From NCBI GenBank assembly GCA_964023205.1, contig OZ026844.1, positions 8,532,416 to 8,596,415 of the forward strand: a stretch of DNA of 64,000 nt, written 5' to 3'. The position numbers and the translations under genes are program-made. This DNA is from Lutraria lutraria. Its lineage: Eukaryota; Mollusca; Bivalvia; Venerida; Mactridae. Positions 1-11,262 of this stretch are shown here, piece after piece. The stretch's first letter is position 1. Each line of letters opens with the position of its first letter. The notes under the pieces are model-generated. The model made no database searches. It saw nothing but the letters and a program-made list of their open reading frames with translations, and was not told where the DNA came from.

Positions 1-337
1 ATGTACAGTAGCTATATAATTATTAGCCATATAGTGACTTAATTATTATGTAATTAGAAGCTAGTCTATCAATGACCCTGTCTATTTTATTGGTCCCCCT
101 ACTGTGGAATATACAAGACTGCTGGGTCTTAGTCATCCTGGTTCAATGTCTTTAAGGCACAATAACAAGTACCCTTAGAATCAAACCTAAGTGTGAATTT
201 CATACAAAGCAAGAATTTAATAAGGTAATCTGCATATTTCAACCTCATGTTTTTCTGCTTAACATTTGTTACGCTTTGTAAACAATCAAAACGAAACAGA
301 TTCTGATGGTATTCGAAGTAACCAATAAATCGAACCC

Positions 338-400
338 ATGGCCTCCTGCTTGCAAGTAAGATGCTCTACCAACTGAGCTAATCTGGCTGGTCAATTCACA
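338..400 (-). repeat. tRNA-Ala-like SINE fragment
   Basis: Read on the minus strand this contains TTAGCTCAGTTGGTAGAGC (A box), a CTTGCAA anticodon loop with TGC, and GGGTTCGAT (B box). It matches the tRNA-like heads at 7.2, 8.1 and 9.3 kb. The acceptor end is degraded and no intact tRNA is formed. Confidence 0.55.
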
Positions 401-856
401 GCAAATTAATTACCACCCATACTGTTTCAGTATGTTGAATAAGGAAGGCCAAATACATAATGTTCTACAAATATTTTTTAATACATTTGCCTTTAAACCA
501 GATTTAACAATTTATGGGAAGAAATATATGGAGTAGCTATATTCACATCCTTAAGGACTGGTGCTGTTAATCAAATGACCAAGCATCTCAGCTTCCTCTA
601 TATGTCTTTATTTCTGCGAGTGCAAAATTTGGCGTTTTTAAGATGTTTTTGACTGACAAGTTCTTTATTTGCGTTTTCATATTTATAAAGAGTGTAACTC
701 CAAACAAAATATATAGTATGGATGGCCTAATTGATTCATTCTTATTTGCATTTACATATTATGTATAATGGTCTATCTATGAATTTGAAGCAACTACTTT
801 CAACAGAATTTCTATCATATTTCTATGTTAATTGACACTAAATGTATACTGTATAT

Positions 857-1293
857 TAGAGCTGGGAGGTTTTATTGGTTTACAGTTATATTGTGATATC
901 GGCCAGACAATATAAATATTTTTTCAGCATAACGATATATCAGGTTTAGCTTAAACAACTGAACTTTATGTTTATTATTGTAAAAATAGTCCAAACATAG
1001 TCTTGAAATATAATTCATGTCTAAATACTGGTCAATCTTGTATTATTAAATGTGCACATACACGTTATTATACATGTATCAATAGTTTCGACACTGCCAT
1101 AGAAAGGAACAAATTCTTTGAAGTGTGATTCCTGACAACCCTTCACTAATAAATTGCATTATTGCCCAAGGCATTATGTTAATTTGTTATTCTTTACTGT
1201 TAACTTTGCAATATATATCATGATACTTATCGCAATACAGCATGCAATATTGTGATATCTTGATATGCTTTTAAGGTACGATACCCAGCCCTA
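857..1293. mobile_element. hAT-like non-autonomous element (MITE), 437 bp
   Basis: The left end reads TAGAGCTGGG and the right end reads CCCAGCCCTA, so the ends are inverted copies of a TAGRGCTGGG terminus. The subterminal parts are rich in GATATCG/CGATATAT-type sequence on both sides. The 8 bases outside each end, CTGTATAT and TTGCATAT, agree at 6 of 8 positions, which fits a decayed 8-bp target duplication of the hAT type. There is no coding capacity. The family name is an inference from end structure. Confidence 0.5.
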
Positions 1294-1739
1294 TTGCATA
1301 TCATACCTTCCACCGACTTACATTTCTATTTACTCTTACATCTTTCTTGCATACTCAGGATGAACAACTCAGTTTCGAACGCCTATCTATTTCACTGATA
1401 AATTTGAATGACATATTCTGATAGTATTGATTATATGTTTTTTTATGATTAAATAATATGCATAAGAAATTGAATTACTTGATTTATCATTTTCAGGTCA
1501 GCACTTTACAGTCAAAATTAATGTCTTTTTATAGAAATAAGTACAAAGGTTCTGAGAGAGTTGTTTGATGAATACGTGGGACATTATGACATACTAATCA
1601 GTAAATACAGCACCAGTTTATAATCCATCATACGGAACAACTTGCTGATCATCAGAAACAGCAGCTTCTCCCAATTGAGACGAAACCAAGTTCTGCTAAT
1701 TAACAAAGAAGGATCAACAGTCTGTATTATATATGAGCC

Positions 1740-1921
1740 GCTCCATGAGAAAACGTCCCTTATCGCATGATGTTCATAACGCGGAAAATGACGTTTGAAG
1801 TTTCCGAATGTTACCGAATGAATGCGGATGTAAACACACTGAGCTTTTGGCAGTTTGCGGTTAATTTTCGTAATCTTTTCATGAAACGGGTCTTGAAATA
1901 TTGTTATTGATTTTCGTAATC
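1740..1921 (+). promoter_or_regulatory. Presumed promoter and 5' leader of the DUF7869-type gene
   Basis: This is the only sequence between the left inverted repeat and the ATG at 1922, so an element-encoded promoter would have to lie here. It is less AT-rich than its surroundings and has no obvious TATA box at a standard spacing. The assignment rests on position only. Confidence 0.25.
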
Positions 1922-4900
1922 ATGGACGATTTTGAGGTAAGTCTTTTTTACATTTTAATACTTTGATAGCCTTATTTTGGTGCAAATTACGAAGTTTGAC
2001 ATAAGCCGTCTGCACTCTTCCCGCAATCTGTCATTATCGTTCAGCCTTCAGTAAATTCATGTTTGTGTTAATGTTTATTTACCATAACAATTAAACATAG
2101 AAAATAAATGAACATATCCATATTTTTATGAACTAGCAACATGTTTTATCAATATATACAATGATAATGAGTTGTATGATAAAGTGTAAACCGAAATCTA
2201 TTTATAGACGTCTTCATCGTCAGAAACCGCTCGTGCGTTTCCGTCACAGTATTAATCGATATATCTACTAATTATTCTCAGCAACTATAGAGTCAGTAAT
2301 AGCGTAATTGGTAGCGTGTGTGCGCGTGACACACGATTAACCCTGGTTCGATCCTCGTCGAGGACACATTTTTTATTTTTTATTTCTTACATTTTTATTA
2401 TGCATTTATGTTTTGCACTATTAAATTTTAGCTTGAACAATTTTTTAATTAATATCTAATGATAATAAATGAAGAAAAAAATGAACGTAACAGCTAAATC
2501 ACCATTAATTTCGTTCAAATGATAATTAAATATTCTTTATTTTTCAGGAGCTCAATCAGTATTATAACAGTTTTTACCGCCTGAGGTCTATATTTAGACA
2601 TAATGATGATCAGGAGATCAACACAGTTGTTGATTTAGATGCAACAGAGGAAGAGAATGATGAGGAAACTCAGCAGACAGACCCTCCACCACTAGCCTCT
2701 GAAGAAGAACCAGTTGTTACAAATGCACTGTCTTCAGAAGACGATGAAGAAGCTAGTGATTTACAGCAAAAGATCTCCACTTGTTGTATGTGCCAACAAA
2801 ACTGTTCAGGCAATATTGATGAAGGTGTAATAAAGAACCACATATATAATCTGAGAGAAATGGATAAGGAGTCTAAAGAAATGTATATCATGGGTGCTTT
2901 GCATAAAGTTAGTACTGACTCTAAAAGAAGTAGGTACGGTGAAAGAAAACGCACCCGTTATGAGTATAAATTTGAAGCAAACAACATTTGTAGGACAGCA
3001 TTTCTAACTATCTATGATATTGGTGAAAGAACACTAAAAAATTTGATACGCCATGTCAACACCAACGGTAATGTGCCACGTGTACATGGGAATAAAGGAA
3101 AGAAGCCATACCATGCTCTCTTTTGTAGACATTGAAAAGGTAGTGAAATTTATTTTCCAATTTGCTCAGGAAAACCGCCTTCCCCAACCAGCTGCCCCAA
3201 GAGGACGTGACGACACAGCACCTGTGTTCCTGCCCGCTTACTTAACGAAGACAATCGTTCATACAAACTATGCAGCATCTTGTGAAGAGGCGAACGTTAG
3301 ACTGATAAAAATATCAGCATTTTTGGGAATATGGTCTCAATGCTGTTCACATATAAAGGTACGTTTACAAAAAAAATATTCGTTCATAATAATTTTTGCT
3401 CTATTCATAATGAGTTTAGTTCAGTTAATCAAATCACATGAAATGTATAATTAAACTCGTTTTGATTTAACTAAGAAGATAATTATAAAGATCGTTTTGT
3501 CCATCTATATTTTTTAAACTTTATATTATAGATAGCAACTCCAGAAGACGATGTCTGCGCTAAATGTGAAACTCTTCGGAAAAATGTTAATGATGCGCGA
3601 ACAGACGATGACAAGCTTCAGGCATCTACAGACCTACAGGAACATATATTAGCAGCTAAAATTGAACATCAAGTAACATGCATTTCTGCGTTACATGAAA
3701 TTTAATGTATATTCTACCTCTTAGGAAAATAACTATTAGGATGAGCTGTTTAGGTTACCGGTACTGACTATGGCTAAATATGTTTATCACATTAATTGTT
3801 TAACGTTTTATTTGACAAATGTACTATTTTTCAGGTATACAAAGAATGTGTGTCAAATAGCCGGGAAGAGTTCAGAGATTACCAAATGTCTGACATTCCT
3901 GTAGAACCATGCTCACAGGACTACGAGCACGTTCATTACACTCTTGATTTTTCCCAGAATGTAGCTGTTCCACATCATGCACGACAGATGGGTCCCTTAT
4001 ATTTCGTCACCCCGAGGAAGGTAAACAATAGTTATTTCTTTCATAGTTTTTCAAATGTATATATAAAATGATTCTTACGATGGTTCATCTACCTGAATGC
4101 TCATAATAAAAACAAGTTTCTTACAATGAATTGGTATTTATATTTATATGTATTATATAAACATGTACATGTTGTATATGATTTTGTTTTTTATATAGGT
4201 ACATCTTTTTGGGTTCCGTGACGATGGCATACCGTGCCAGTACAATTACCTGATTGACGAAAGTCAAACAATGGTAGCGGATGGGAAAGGCATCCATGGA
4301 CCAGACACCATTATCTCCATGGTTGACCATGCCATGAGTAATTATACGCATGGCGAAAAGAAAGTCACCATTCATGCTGACAATTGCGGAGGTTTGTACA
4401 TATTATAACACAATTATTTTACTTAAGTAATAGAAAGCTTGTATGAATAATCAGTACATTGAATAGTTCATTGCAATTGTTGTAAATTATATTGTATTTA
4501 ATAAATGTTATCGGGTTTGCATGAGAGAACTTGACAAGAAATTTTATATTTTTATAAGCATATCAGCTGATGTATGAATTAATAGTCAATATGTTTTAGG
4601 TCAAAATAAAAACAGATATGTACTGGCCTATTTCTGCTGGAGGACAATGGTTGGGTTGAATAAAGATATACGTTACTGCATGCAAATTCCAGGACATGCC
4701 AGATGCCTCATAGATGCTGGGTTTGCACATATAAAGAAGTTATACAGAAGGACTGACTGTGAAACATTGGCAGATATTGGTATAAAAATATGCTAAATTA
4801 GTTATTTTTAGACAAACCATTTTTTTTTAATCTGAATATTTATGTTGTACTATATATAGACATATTAGAAGCATTCATGATTTACATACTGTGAAACACT

Positions 4901-5247
4901 TTAAGTACATGAATTTCAATTCAGTTATCTTAACAACTCTCAATGTTGTTTCAGAGCAAGTAGTCAACAAATCAGCGTATTCAAATATTGCTGTAATGTA
5001 TCGCCATGGTGACGAGGAGACGACCTGGAACTGGCGATCTTGGAAGGCTTTCTTAAGTCAACACTACAAAGCTTTAGTAGGGATAAGGTCATACCAGCAA
5101 TTTCGATTTTCTTCACAAGATCCTGGTTGTGTTTTTACCAAGAAATCGGAGCACAACACAGAAGTCAAAATCACTCTGATGAAGGATGGCAATGTGCCAC
5201 ATGTACGACCTGGCATTGTTTCAGCAGCAGGTCTTACACTTGATTGA
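1922..5247 (+). CDS. DUF7869-family transposase-like protein, 7 exons, frameshifted in exon 2
   Basis: Exons are 1922-1936, 2548-3358, 3532-3672, 3835-4020, 4199-4391, 4600-4779 and 4955-5247. All introns are GT-AG and the phases agree throughout. Exon 1 gives only MDDFE, then a phase-0 junction into an acidic stretch. A small Cys-containing segment follows (CCMCQQNC, near 2785-2808). The C-terminal half looks like the animal DUF7869 proteins: LDFSQN in exon 4, HADNCGGQNKNR across exons 5-6 and GHARCLIDAGFAHIKK in exon 6. The aspartates at 3946-3948, 4379-4381 and 4713-4715 are candidate metal ligands of an RNase H-like fold (inference). Near 3118-3121 two bases appear to be missing from a CTCTCT-like run: upstream frame 1 hits TGA at 3133, while the family-like sequence continues one frame over. 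Allowing for that, about 606 residues would be encoded. The function is unknown; a transposase or a protein domesticated from one is most likely. Confidence 0.7.
2290..2368 (+). repeat. tRNA-like Pol III promoter unit inside intron 1
   Basis: TAGCGTAATTGG resembles an A box and GGTTCGATCC is a good B box. Between them CGTGTGT and ACACACG form a perfect 7-bp stem with a 7-base loop. The loop lacks T33 and the acceptor stem does not pair, so this is a tRNA-derived repeat head rather than a functional tRNA. Confidence 0.45.
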
Positions 5248-6097
5248 TCGCGATACCTTGCCACTCATGTTAGACAGTACCTAAGGGATGTTAACAAAGA
5301 CATAACATGTCCTTTAGTCTCTCATGAAGAGTAGAATTACTTTTAGGTGGCAATATTTTAAAGATTATTAATGTCATTAAAATGATACTTGTCTCCTAAA
5401 AAGAATGTTTTGTTGACGTGTATTGCCATGGTAACTGTACTATTATATAACATTTATGTGTGTGTGTATTTCAATTACATACATCTACCATGATCTTTTA
5501 CTTAATTATTGATTTAATATTTGGAAAAATCATCACTTATAAATGTCATGATTAATTTGAATATGTATATTCTTTCGCTACTTTCAGTTTGCATATTTTC
5601 TTTTCCTGCATACTCTTTTACAATTTAAAAATCCTGTCGTTCTTCTTTAGATTTATTTTATTACAGAAAACAACATTGTATAAACATGTAAAACATATTT
5701 ATATGTGTATTTGACATTGTGCAAGTATGCATCTGAGTAACATTGCAGTAATTTTGTCAGAATTTATTTTTTACAAATCTGTTCCCATGGCAACATAATC
5801 ATTTGCCAAATAAATATACTTAATAAATATTTCATTTCAAGACATTAGTATAGCATAATAAAATTATTGCACTGTTATCGATTTTGTAAATGTTAATAAA
5901 GATATTGACATAGTAGTATGCAGATAATGAGATTGTTTGCTTTATTTGTACACCTTCTAAAAAATGAAAACTGGGTCAGTTACAAAAAATGCCAATTTGA
6001 CAAATTTAAAACATGCTTTGGTAGAAATTACTTCACCAACATGTTTGGTAGACATCCCAGTATCAGAATCAGGTATTATCTCATTTTCCATAAATAT
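5248..6097 (+). other. 3' flank of the DUF7869-type gene, presumed 3' UTR
   Basis: AT-rich sequence without coding signal. Possible polyadenylation signals AATAAA occur near 5810 and at 5895-5900, ahead of the right inverted repeat at about 6098-6135. Which one is used cannot be told from sequence. Confidence 0.35.
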
Positions 6098-6748
6098 TGC
6101 TATTAGGGCCCTTTTCTCATGGGATGGCTCATATAAGTTTGCAATACAATACAACCTCAGCAGAGCCACACCCTGTGGGAACTGCAAATATAGGCTGTTG
6201 TTCAGAGGTTTAATTTATAGTAAATATCAGCTTAGGGAAATTTTGAAGGTGTTGTTATAGAGAGGTTGTTGCTCTACAGAGGACCACTCTGGAGAGGTTG
6301 TACTGTATTTCTAACTTGTGATAAAGGGATATTTGTAAAATTTACTGTATGAAATACAGTAACAAATAACCAAACTAGATACAAAATAGGTGTCAGGTTA
6401 GAAATGCATGCATGGCTGTAAGAATATTTGGATAGTAGTAACAAGATGAGGGTCAATAACTGTTTGTGACGTAGAGACACTTTTTCGATTTGGCCCCGTC
6501 CCATGCAGGCTGAGAGGATGGCCCTTCCTTATTCGTTTAAGAAATCGGACCAACCAAAAAGCCAAATAAGTAAGGCTAGGTCGATATTATATTACAGTTA
6601 GTTCATGACAAGTTTATTGACATAATGTAATGCTTGTAAATTACAGGTTTTGATAAATAACAGTTTGATCAATTCATTTTTGATATACAGGAAATAACTA
6701 GAAATAATGTTTGAACTTAATTAAATACACTTACAAATTGTCAGAAAA

Positions 6749-6972
6749 TTATTTCTTAATTAGTTTTCTCTTTCTGGAGACATTGAGTGGCTGAGCAATC
6801 AGCATTCTTGATACAGGCTCTGGTTTTATTTTCCAGCCTCTTGGCTTAATTATCCCATTGTTGTGGTAAACTTGTTGAAGATAGTATAGCCAGGACATCT
6901 TTGTAACCTGCTATCTTCCATTGCTCAACAATGTTGTTGATGGCCAGGATATGGGAGCAGTTACCACTTATT
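6749..6972 (-). pseudogene. Degenerate exon-like fragment, unrecognised family
   Basis: A TTTCAG acceptor immediately precedes 6972 on the minus strand. The next ~43 codons are open (ISGNCSHILAINN ... LPQQWDN) and then meet a stop. One base over, the frame continues as GIIKPRGWKIKPEPV ... RKRKLIKK and ends at TAA 6749-6751. The LPQQWD / PRG.KI.PEPV sequence looks like the C-terminal end of a protein family often seen in repeat-rich invertebrate genomes, but I cannot name it with confidence. The single-base frame break suggests a decayed copy. Confidence 0.35.
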
Positions 6973-7141
6973 CTGAAATGAGATAACATTCATAAAACAC
7001 AAGCATTCTTTAAGATAATATGTCAAGTATAAGTGCTGAGCAAAACTCATTATTCGGCTATATATCAGTTAAGTATATCAGACAGTAGCACACTGCAAGT
7101 GCATATCTTTTACAGTTAATTTTTGGTACCGTAATAAGAGG

Positions 7142-7256
7142 GAAATAATGTACCTGATTCATGGCTCGAACTCGCGACATCCTGCTAAGTCAAATCGTCT
7201 ACCAACTTAGTTAATCAGGCTAGCGAATATCCCAGCAATTTTATAAATACAATATA
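7142..7256 (-). repeat. tRNA-Ala-like SINE copy (degraded)
   Basis: On the minus strand this has a decayed A box (TTAACTAAGTTGGTAGACG) and a B-box remnant (CGAGTTCGAGCC). The flanks match the copies at 8.0 and 9.3 kb: TATTTATAAAATTGCTGGGATATTC upstream-type sequence on one side and GTACATTATTTCCCTC on the other. Confidence 0.5.
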
Positions 7257-7371
7257 CCACACCTCTACATTCCTCCTACCTTTTAATCGCGATAACCACA
7301 GCCTCTTTCAACTGACCCAGTCATTTGCTACACCCTAGCTCTAGGATTCAACGGCTAGTCACACACAGTAT

Positions 7372-7510
7372 ATAAATATTACATGTCTGACCAGGTGACA
7401 GTAAAATTGTCAACTTGACGAAATGCTGTGAACCGAGGCAAAGCCGAGGTTGACAGTATTTCCGAGAGTTGACAATTTTACTGTCACCTGGTCAGACATG
7501 TAATATTTAT
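7372..7510. repeat. Perfect 44-bp inverted repeat with 51-bp spacer
   Basis: 7372-7415 is the exact reverse complement of 7467-7510. The 51-bp spacer (7416-7466) contains two direct copies of CCGAGG separated by CAAAG. The arms include CTGACCAGGTGACAG. A perfect pair of this length implies a recent origin or a foldback element. There is no coding capacity. Confidence 0.8.
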
Positions 7511-8017
7511 TTTATTATAACAAAAAACTATTCAAAGCATGGGCAACTTAATTCAATCTTTATTTGTCTGTTTCCAACGATATAAAAATACTGATTGCAT
7601 TTTGTTATTGTACTGCATGCATTCTTGCCTTTTTACGTTATGCTTGATATGCCATTTATTATGACGTAACATCCGTTATTTCTAATTAATTTTTTATTGT
7701 TTTGTCTTGATAACATTTTAGGCGGTTGCGCCAAAACGTTGACTAATAAAGAAATAACAAAGTTTGAAAATTTATATGTCTTTTGTTGTGAAATCCACAT
7801 TAATTTTTCTGTTTACAACAGAAATGCAATAGATATTGCGCATGTGCAAACAGTACAGTATAATTTTCGAACATTCCATATCAACGGTAGCGGGAGACAG
7901 AATTTTTCTGACAGTAATTTTTTCCCGCTGTGTCGGACAGTACGTATATTATGTTACGGTGTCCTATGGAAGATTAACATTGTAAATTAAATTGAGGTAT
8001 AATAACACGAAATGTAA

Positions 8018-8135
8018 CAGGAGGAAAATAATGTACCCAATGCAGGACTCAAACCCGCGACCTCCTGTTTGCAAGTCAGATGCTCTACCAACTGAGCTAA
8101 TCGGGCAAAGTTATAAATACAATATTCAACAACGC
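8018..8135 (-). repeat. tRNA-Ala(TGC)-derived SINE or tRNA-like gene
   Basis: On the minus strand the 72-nt core folds well. GCCCGAT pairs with ATTGGGT (two wobbles), the D arm is GCTC...GAGC, and the anticodon loop CTTGCAA presents TGC (Ala) with T33. The T arm is GCGGG/CCTGC around TTTGAGT. One A-A mismatch sits in the anticodon stem. The same core with the same flanks recurs at 0.34, 7.2 and 9.3 kb, so a SINE is more likely than a working tRNA gene. Confidence 0.55.
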
Positions 8136-8179
8136 TACAGTACGATCATGCTGGGGAGGAATATAGGAGATGTGTGAAT

Positions 8180-9240
8180 TACGTAACATTTTTGTAAACA
8201 ACATGATAATAAGGTGATATCCCCACTAAATGATAAACGAAAACAGTAAATTTATTTACCCTTGTTTGCATTTACAGAACGCATCGCTTATTCCCTTCTC
8301 AGACATTTTGACATCAATGTTGATGATATGAGGACTCTAAATTCCTGAACCTAGCAACCTGTAATGAATGATTAAGCCTTCAGTTTCATACGGAGAGACA
8401 GCTCACATCTTAAGTATTTAGATTCAAAATCGTCTGGAATATCGCTCAGTGAACATGCCATGTACGTCATTTTATTTTCTATGGTTTTTATGGACTAAAC
8501 AAGAGATACTCCCCTTGAAATTCAGGGGGCGTGACTACAGTCACTCTGGTATATCGTCAATTAAAATAGACAATAATTCTTGTTCAAAATCAAAATGCCT
8601 AATTTGGACCCACTGAAATTATTGAATAGGTACATGAAGCAAACATGGTGCAAGATTGATACAAATGAGTAAAAGTCTGTAAGTTATGGAAATAATATGT
8701 TTTGAACTGTCTTTTATTCTATTTTTCATAAGTTGGACACATACAGAGTGCACTAACATAATATCCTATATGTTTGAACCATTCTTAGGTTCTAGAAATT
8801 CTACTGCACCAGTTCATCTACAAGCAAAGTTGATGTAAAAAATTAAAACATACAAGGGAGACAATTTCTAGTTCATTCATTGTATGAGATTAGCCTCCCT
8901 TCAAACAAACAGGTAGTAAATTGGATCTATAACAATTCCAAAGTTAAGGATATTTCAGTCTCTGGGATAGCAATTTTAGTTGTTTTAGTAGATGTGTTGA
9001 ATACCTAAAACATTTTTGATATGGTAATAGTTATCATACCATACTACCTATATTTAATTCATGTTTCTTGAAGTTTGTAACCTTTCATGGAAGAGATCTG
9101 TACTTGCATTAAATTAATGACAATTTCAGCTAAGCTGCATTATTACGCATGGCTATGATACAGAACTGTACTTCATAAAAATGCATCAAGAACTGTTTAA
9201 AACTTCCAAGGGTCTTTCTATTCTTAATATAATATATTGT
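8180..9240. other. Intergenic, nothing recognised
   Basis: AT-rich sequence with stops in all frames and no repeat from elsewhere in the window that I could match. Confidence 0.4.
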
Positions 9241-9249
9241 ACCTGCGCG

Positions 9250-9352
9250 CAATACAGTATTTATAAATTGTCTGGGATATTCACCAGTCCTATTAGCTCA
9301 GTTGTTAGAGCATCTGACTTGCATCTGAGGTCATTGTTATTACCATGTTCCC
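9250..9352 (+). repeat. tRNA-Ala-like SINE copy, plus orientation
   Basis: TATTAGCTCAGTTGTTAGAGC (A box) and CTTGCATC are visible. The ~40 bases upstream (TATTTATAAATTGTCTGGGATATTC-type sequence) match the reverse complement of 7225-7256. The shared upstream segment shows that the repeat unit extends beyond the tRNA-like core. The 3' half is decayed. Confidence 0.5.
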
Positions 9353-9617
9353 CTGTCTTCCTTACAGTACCTCTGATTCCTGGTACAAATGTTGTCAATT
9401 TGTATACTTGGTACACCTGCGTCCAGGACACTCTCTGATTCATTAACAATCAAACCAGGAAAGAATGATTTACAAGTCTTGTCATTCTTTGTGTAAGCTT
9501 GAACAGCTTCTACCTTCATTCAGTCTGACAGCTAAGACTCTGTAATTGAGGAAATATCGAATTAAGTCCTCATTGTCTGAAACAATATCAAAACAACTTA
9601 GCATTTTTTTTTTAAAT

Positions 9618-9674
9618 TAACTTGTTTATCAATAACAACTACAAAGTTTGTAGTTTTTATTGATAAACAAGTTA
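9618..9674. repeat. Near-perfect 28-bp hairpin with a 1-base loop
   Basis: 9618-9645 and 9647-9674 are reverse complements except for one position. The centre is ACAAAgTTTGT. Such a palindrome could form a cruciform. No flanking gene explains it as a terminator. Confidence 0.65.
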
Positions 9675-9679
9675 TTGTT

Positions 9680-11140
9680 TTAGAGTTTAGAGTTTTAAGT
9701 GTTTAATTTGGTTTAAACATGTATTTAAACTTATGGTTTGTACCCATTTTTCACCAGGGTCGGAATACGATACACACAGTATTCTGTTTTATAGGTTACC
9801 CATCACTTAAGACCACAGTTACAGATTTTGTATGTCATCATGAGTACTTAGCAACATTTCTGCTCAAATTCAAGTTTTAAAATTGCAATATGAAAAAGCT
9901 ACATCCATTATAAAAAATTGTTTTCATCATTGCAAATAGTAATGGTATGAGCAATTTTCTGTCCAAACATGCATTTACATTTGTTTCTTAAATAAATGTA
10001 ACATACTGTTTCTATAGTTTTAATAAAAAGTTAGAAGTTTTTTAGATTGCCTTTTTGTAATACTTCAAATAATCAGGTTTTTTTGCAAATATTAATGTGA
10101 TGTTTATTTATTCTGATGTATGTACATTTTAACTTCTGTTAAAACTAAAGAACTACAAAAGTTTGTTGCTTAAGTGCTCAGTAATTTAGTACTAAATCCA
10201 TACTGGCTGTCTCAAAAATGGTACGAAAATTACAGCCAGTGGTATAATTCAAACACAAATATCTTAAAAAGTATGTTAGTTGTACTGGTGAAACTCCAGC
10301 AAATACTTCAAAAAGCACTATATTTACAAAAAAATCAAACGAAAATGTGCATTTCTGAAACTTCGTTTTTTCACAATTTCATTTCTCATATGTCCACAAT
10401 AAGGGAGACTGAGTCTATAGACCCTACTCTATCAGGTCAGGGTCTTTTTGATTTGAGTGACCATGATTGTGTTGAATGCGACAAAGTTCTGTTGTGTTAA
10501 AATCAGAAGTATCAATGTAGATATTTACTGTAACTTATGTGTTGTTCACTTTTTTGTGTACAACAACGAGTTCAGAATAAAATTAATGGAATTTCATTAC
10601 CTGTCTTTAATTAATATCAAACTTACCATTGATTTTTTTCTTTTTTATGCTAAGAGACTAGTAAAGAGTATTTCTTAAAACCTAAATTTGAATGACAGAC
10701 TGATGAAGATCAGATAGGAAAAGCTATAAATGAAATTGATCAATGCTTTCAAAAGATTAATTTCAGTACAAACTATAATATCAAGGTTCAACATGGAATT
10801 ATATTGATGAATGTATATTAACATCATACTTAGATGATTTTAACATGAAACTGTACATTTGTATACATAAAATTATTGGTATTATTCATCCTCCACAACT
10901 GTAAATTTGAATTTATATTTGCATTGCTATGATTCAAAATAAATCTTTTCTATGTTAGTTAATCATGCATATGTTCCTTACCTCATGACTCATGAGAATG
11001 TAGCATGCATGCAGGTCTGTCTAAAATTATCAATCATTATACTAGCTAGACAGTGAACCTACTTTTTTGATGTCAACTTTTTTATCTGTTTATAAACTTT
11101 AACTAATATTATTGTCGAATGTGAAAAAGAAATTACCAAA
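9680..11140. other. Intergenic, nothing recognised
   Basis: AT-rich; the open frames at 10174-10500 and 10457-10678 have no splice context or recognisable protein character and are taken as chance. Confidence 0.35.
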
Positions 11141-11229
11141 CTGAGATTGCAGCACAATGTCTTGCAGTTAGTTGCTTTTCTGGTAAATCAATGGCTGATT
11201 TGGCGGGATGATGGTTTCCATTCTCACTG

Positions 11230-11262
11230 TTAGATTACACACACTTTGTGATGTTGGGAACC
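11230..11262 (-). CDS. Possible short terminal exon ending in ...CVI stop
   Basis: On the minus strand a TTCATTTAG acceptor precedes 11262. If joined to the upstream candidate exon at 11813-11947 (1-nt overhang), it continues SQHHKVCVI and stops. The phase fits, but the segment is very short, so this is tentative. Confidence 0.25.
   Translation of the reverse strand, partial: GSQHHKVCVI

Larger units (their letters stand above)
1730..6135 (+). mobile_element. Candidate intron-bearing DNA transposon with a DUF7869-type transposase-like gene
   Basis: Bases 1731-1767 and the reverse complement of 6098-6134 agree at about 30 of 37 positions. Both ends contain ATATGAGCC followed by CCATGAGAAAA and then CCCT. 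I saw no other copy of this terminal sequence in the window. The two copies lie in inverted orientation on either side of a seven-exon gene with a DDE-like protein, the architecture expected of a cut-and-paste element. A target duplication is not clear; both ends sit in TA-rich sequence. The alternative is that two unrelated MITEs of one abundant family happened to land either side of a host gene. Confidence 0.4.
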
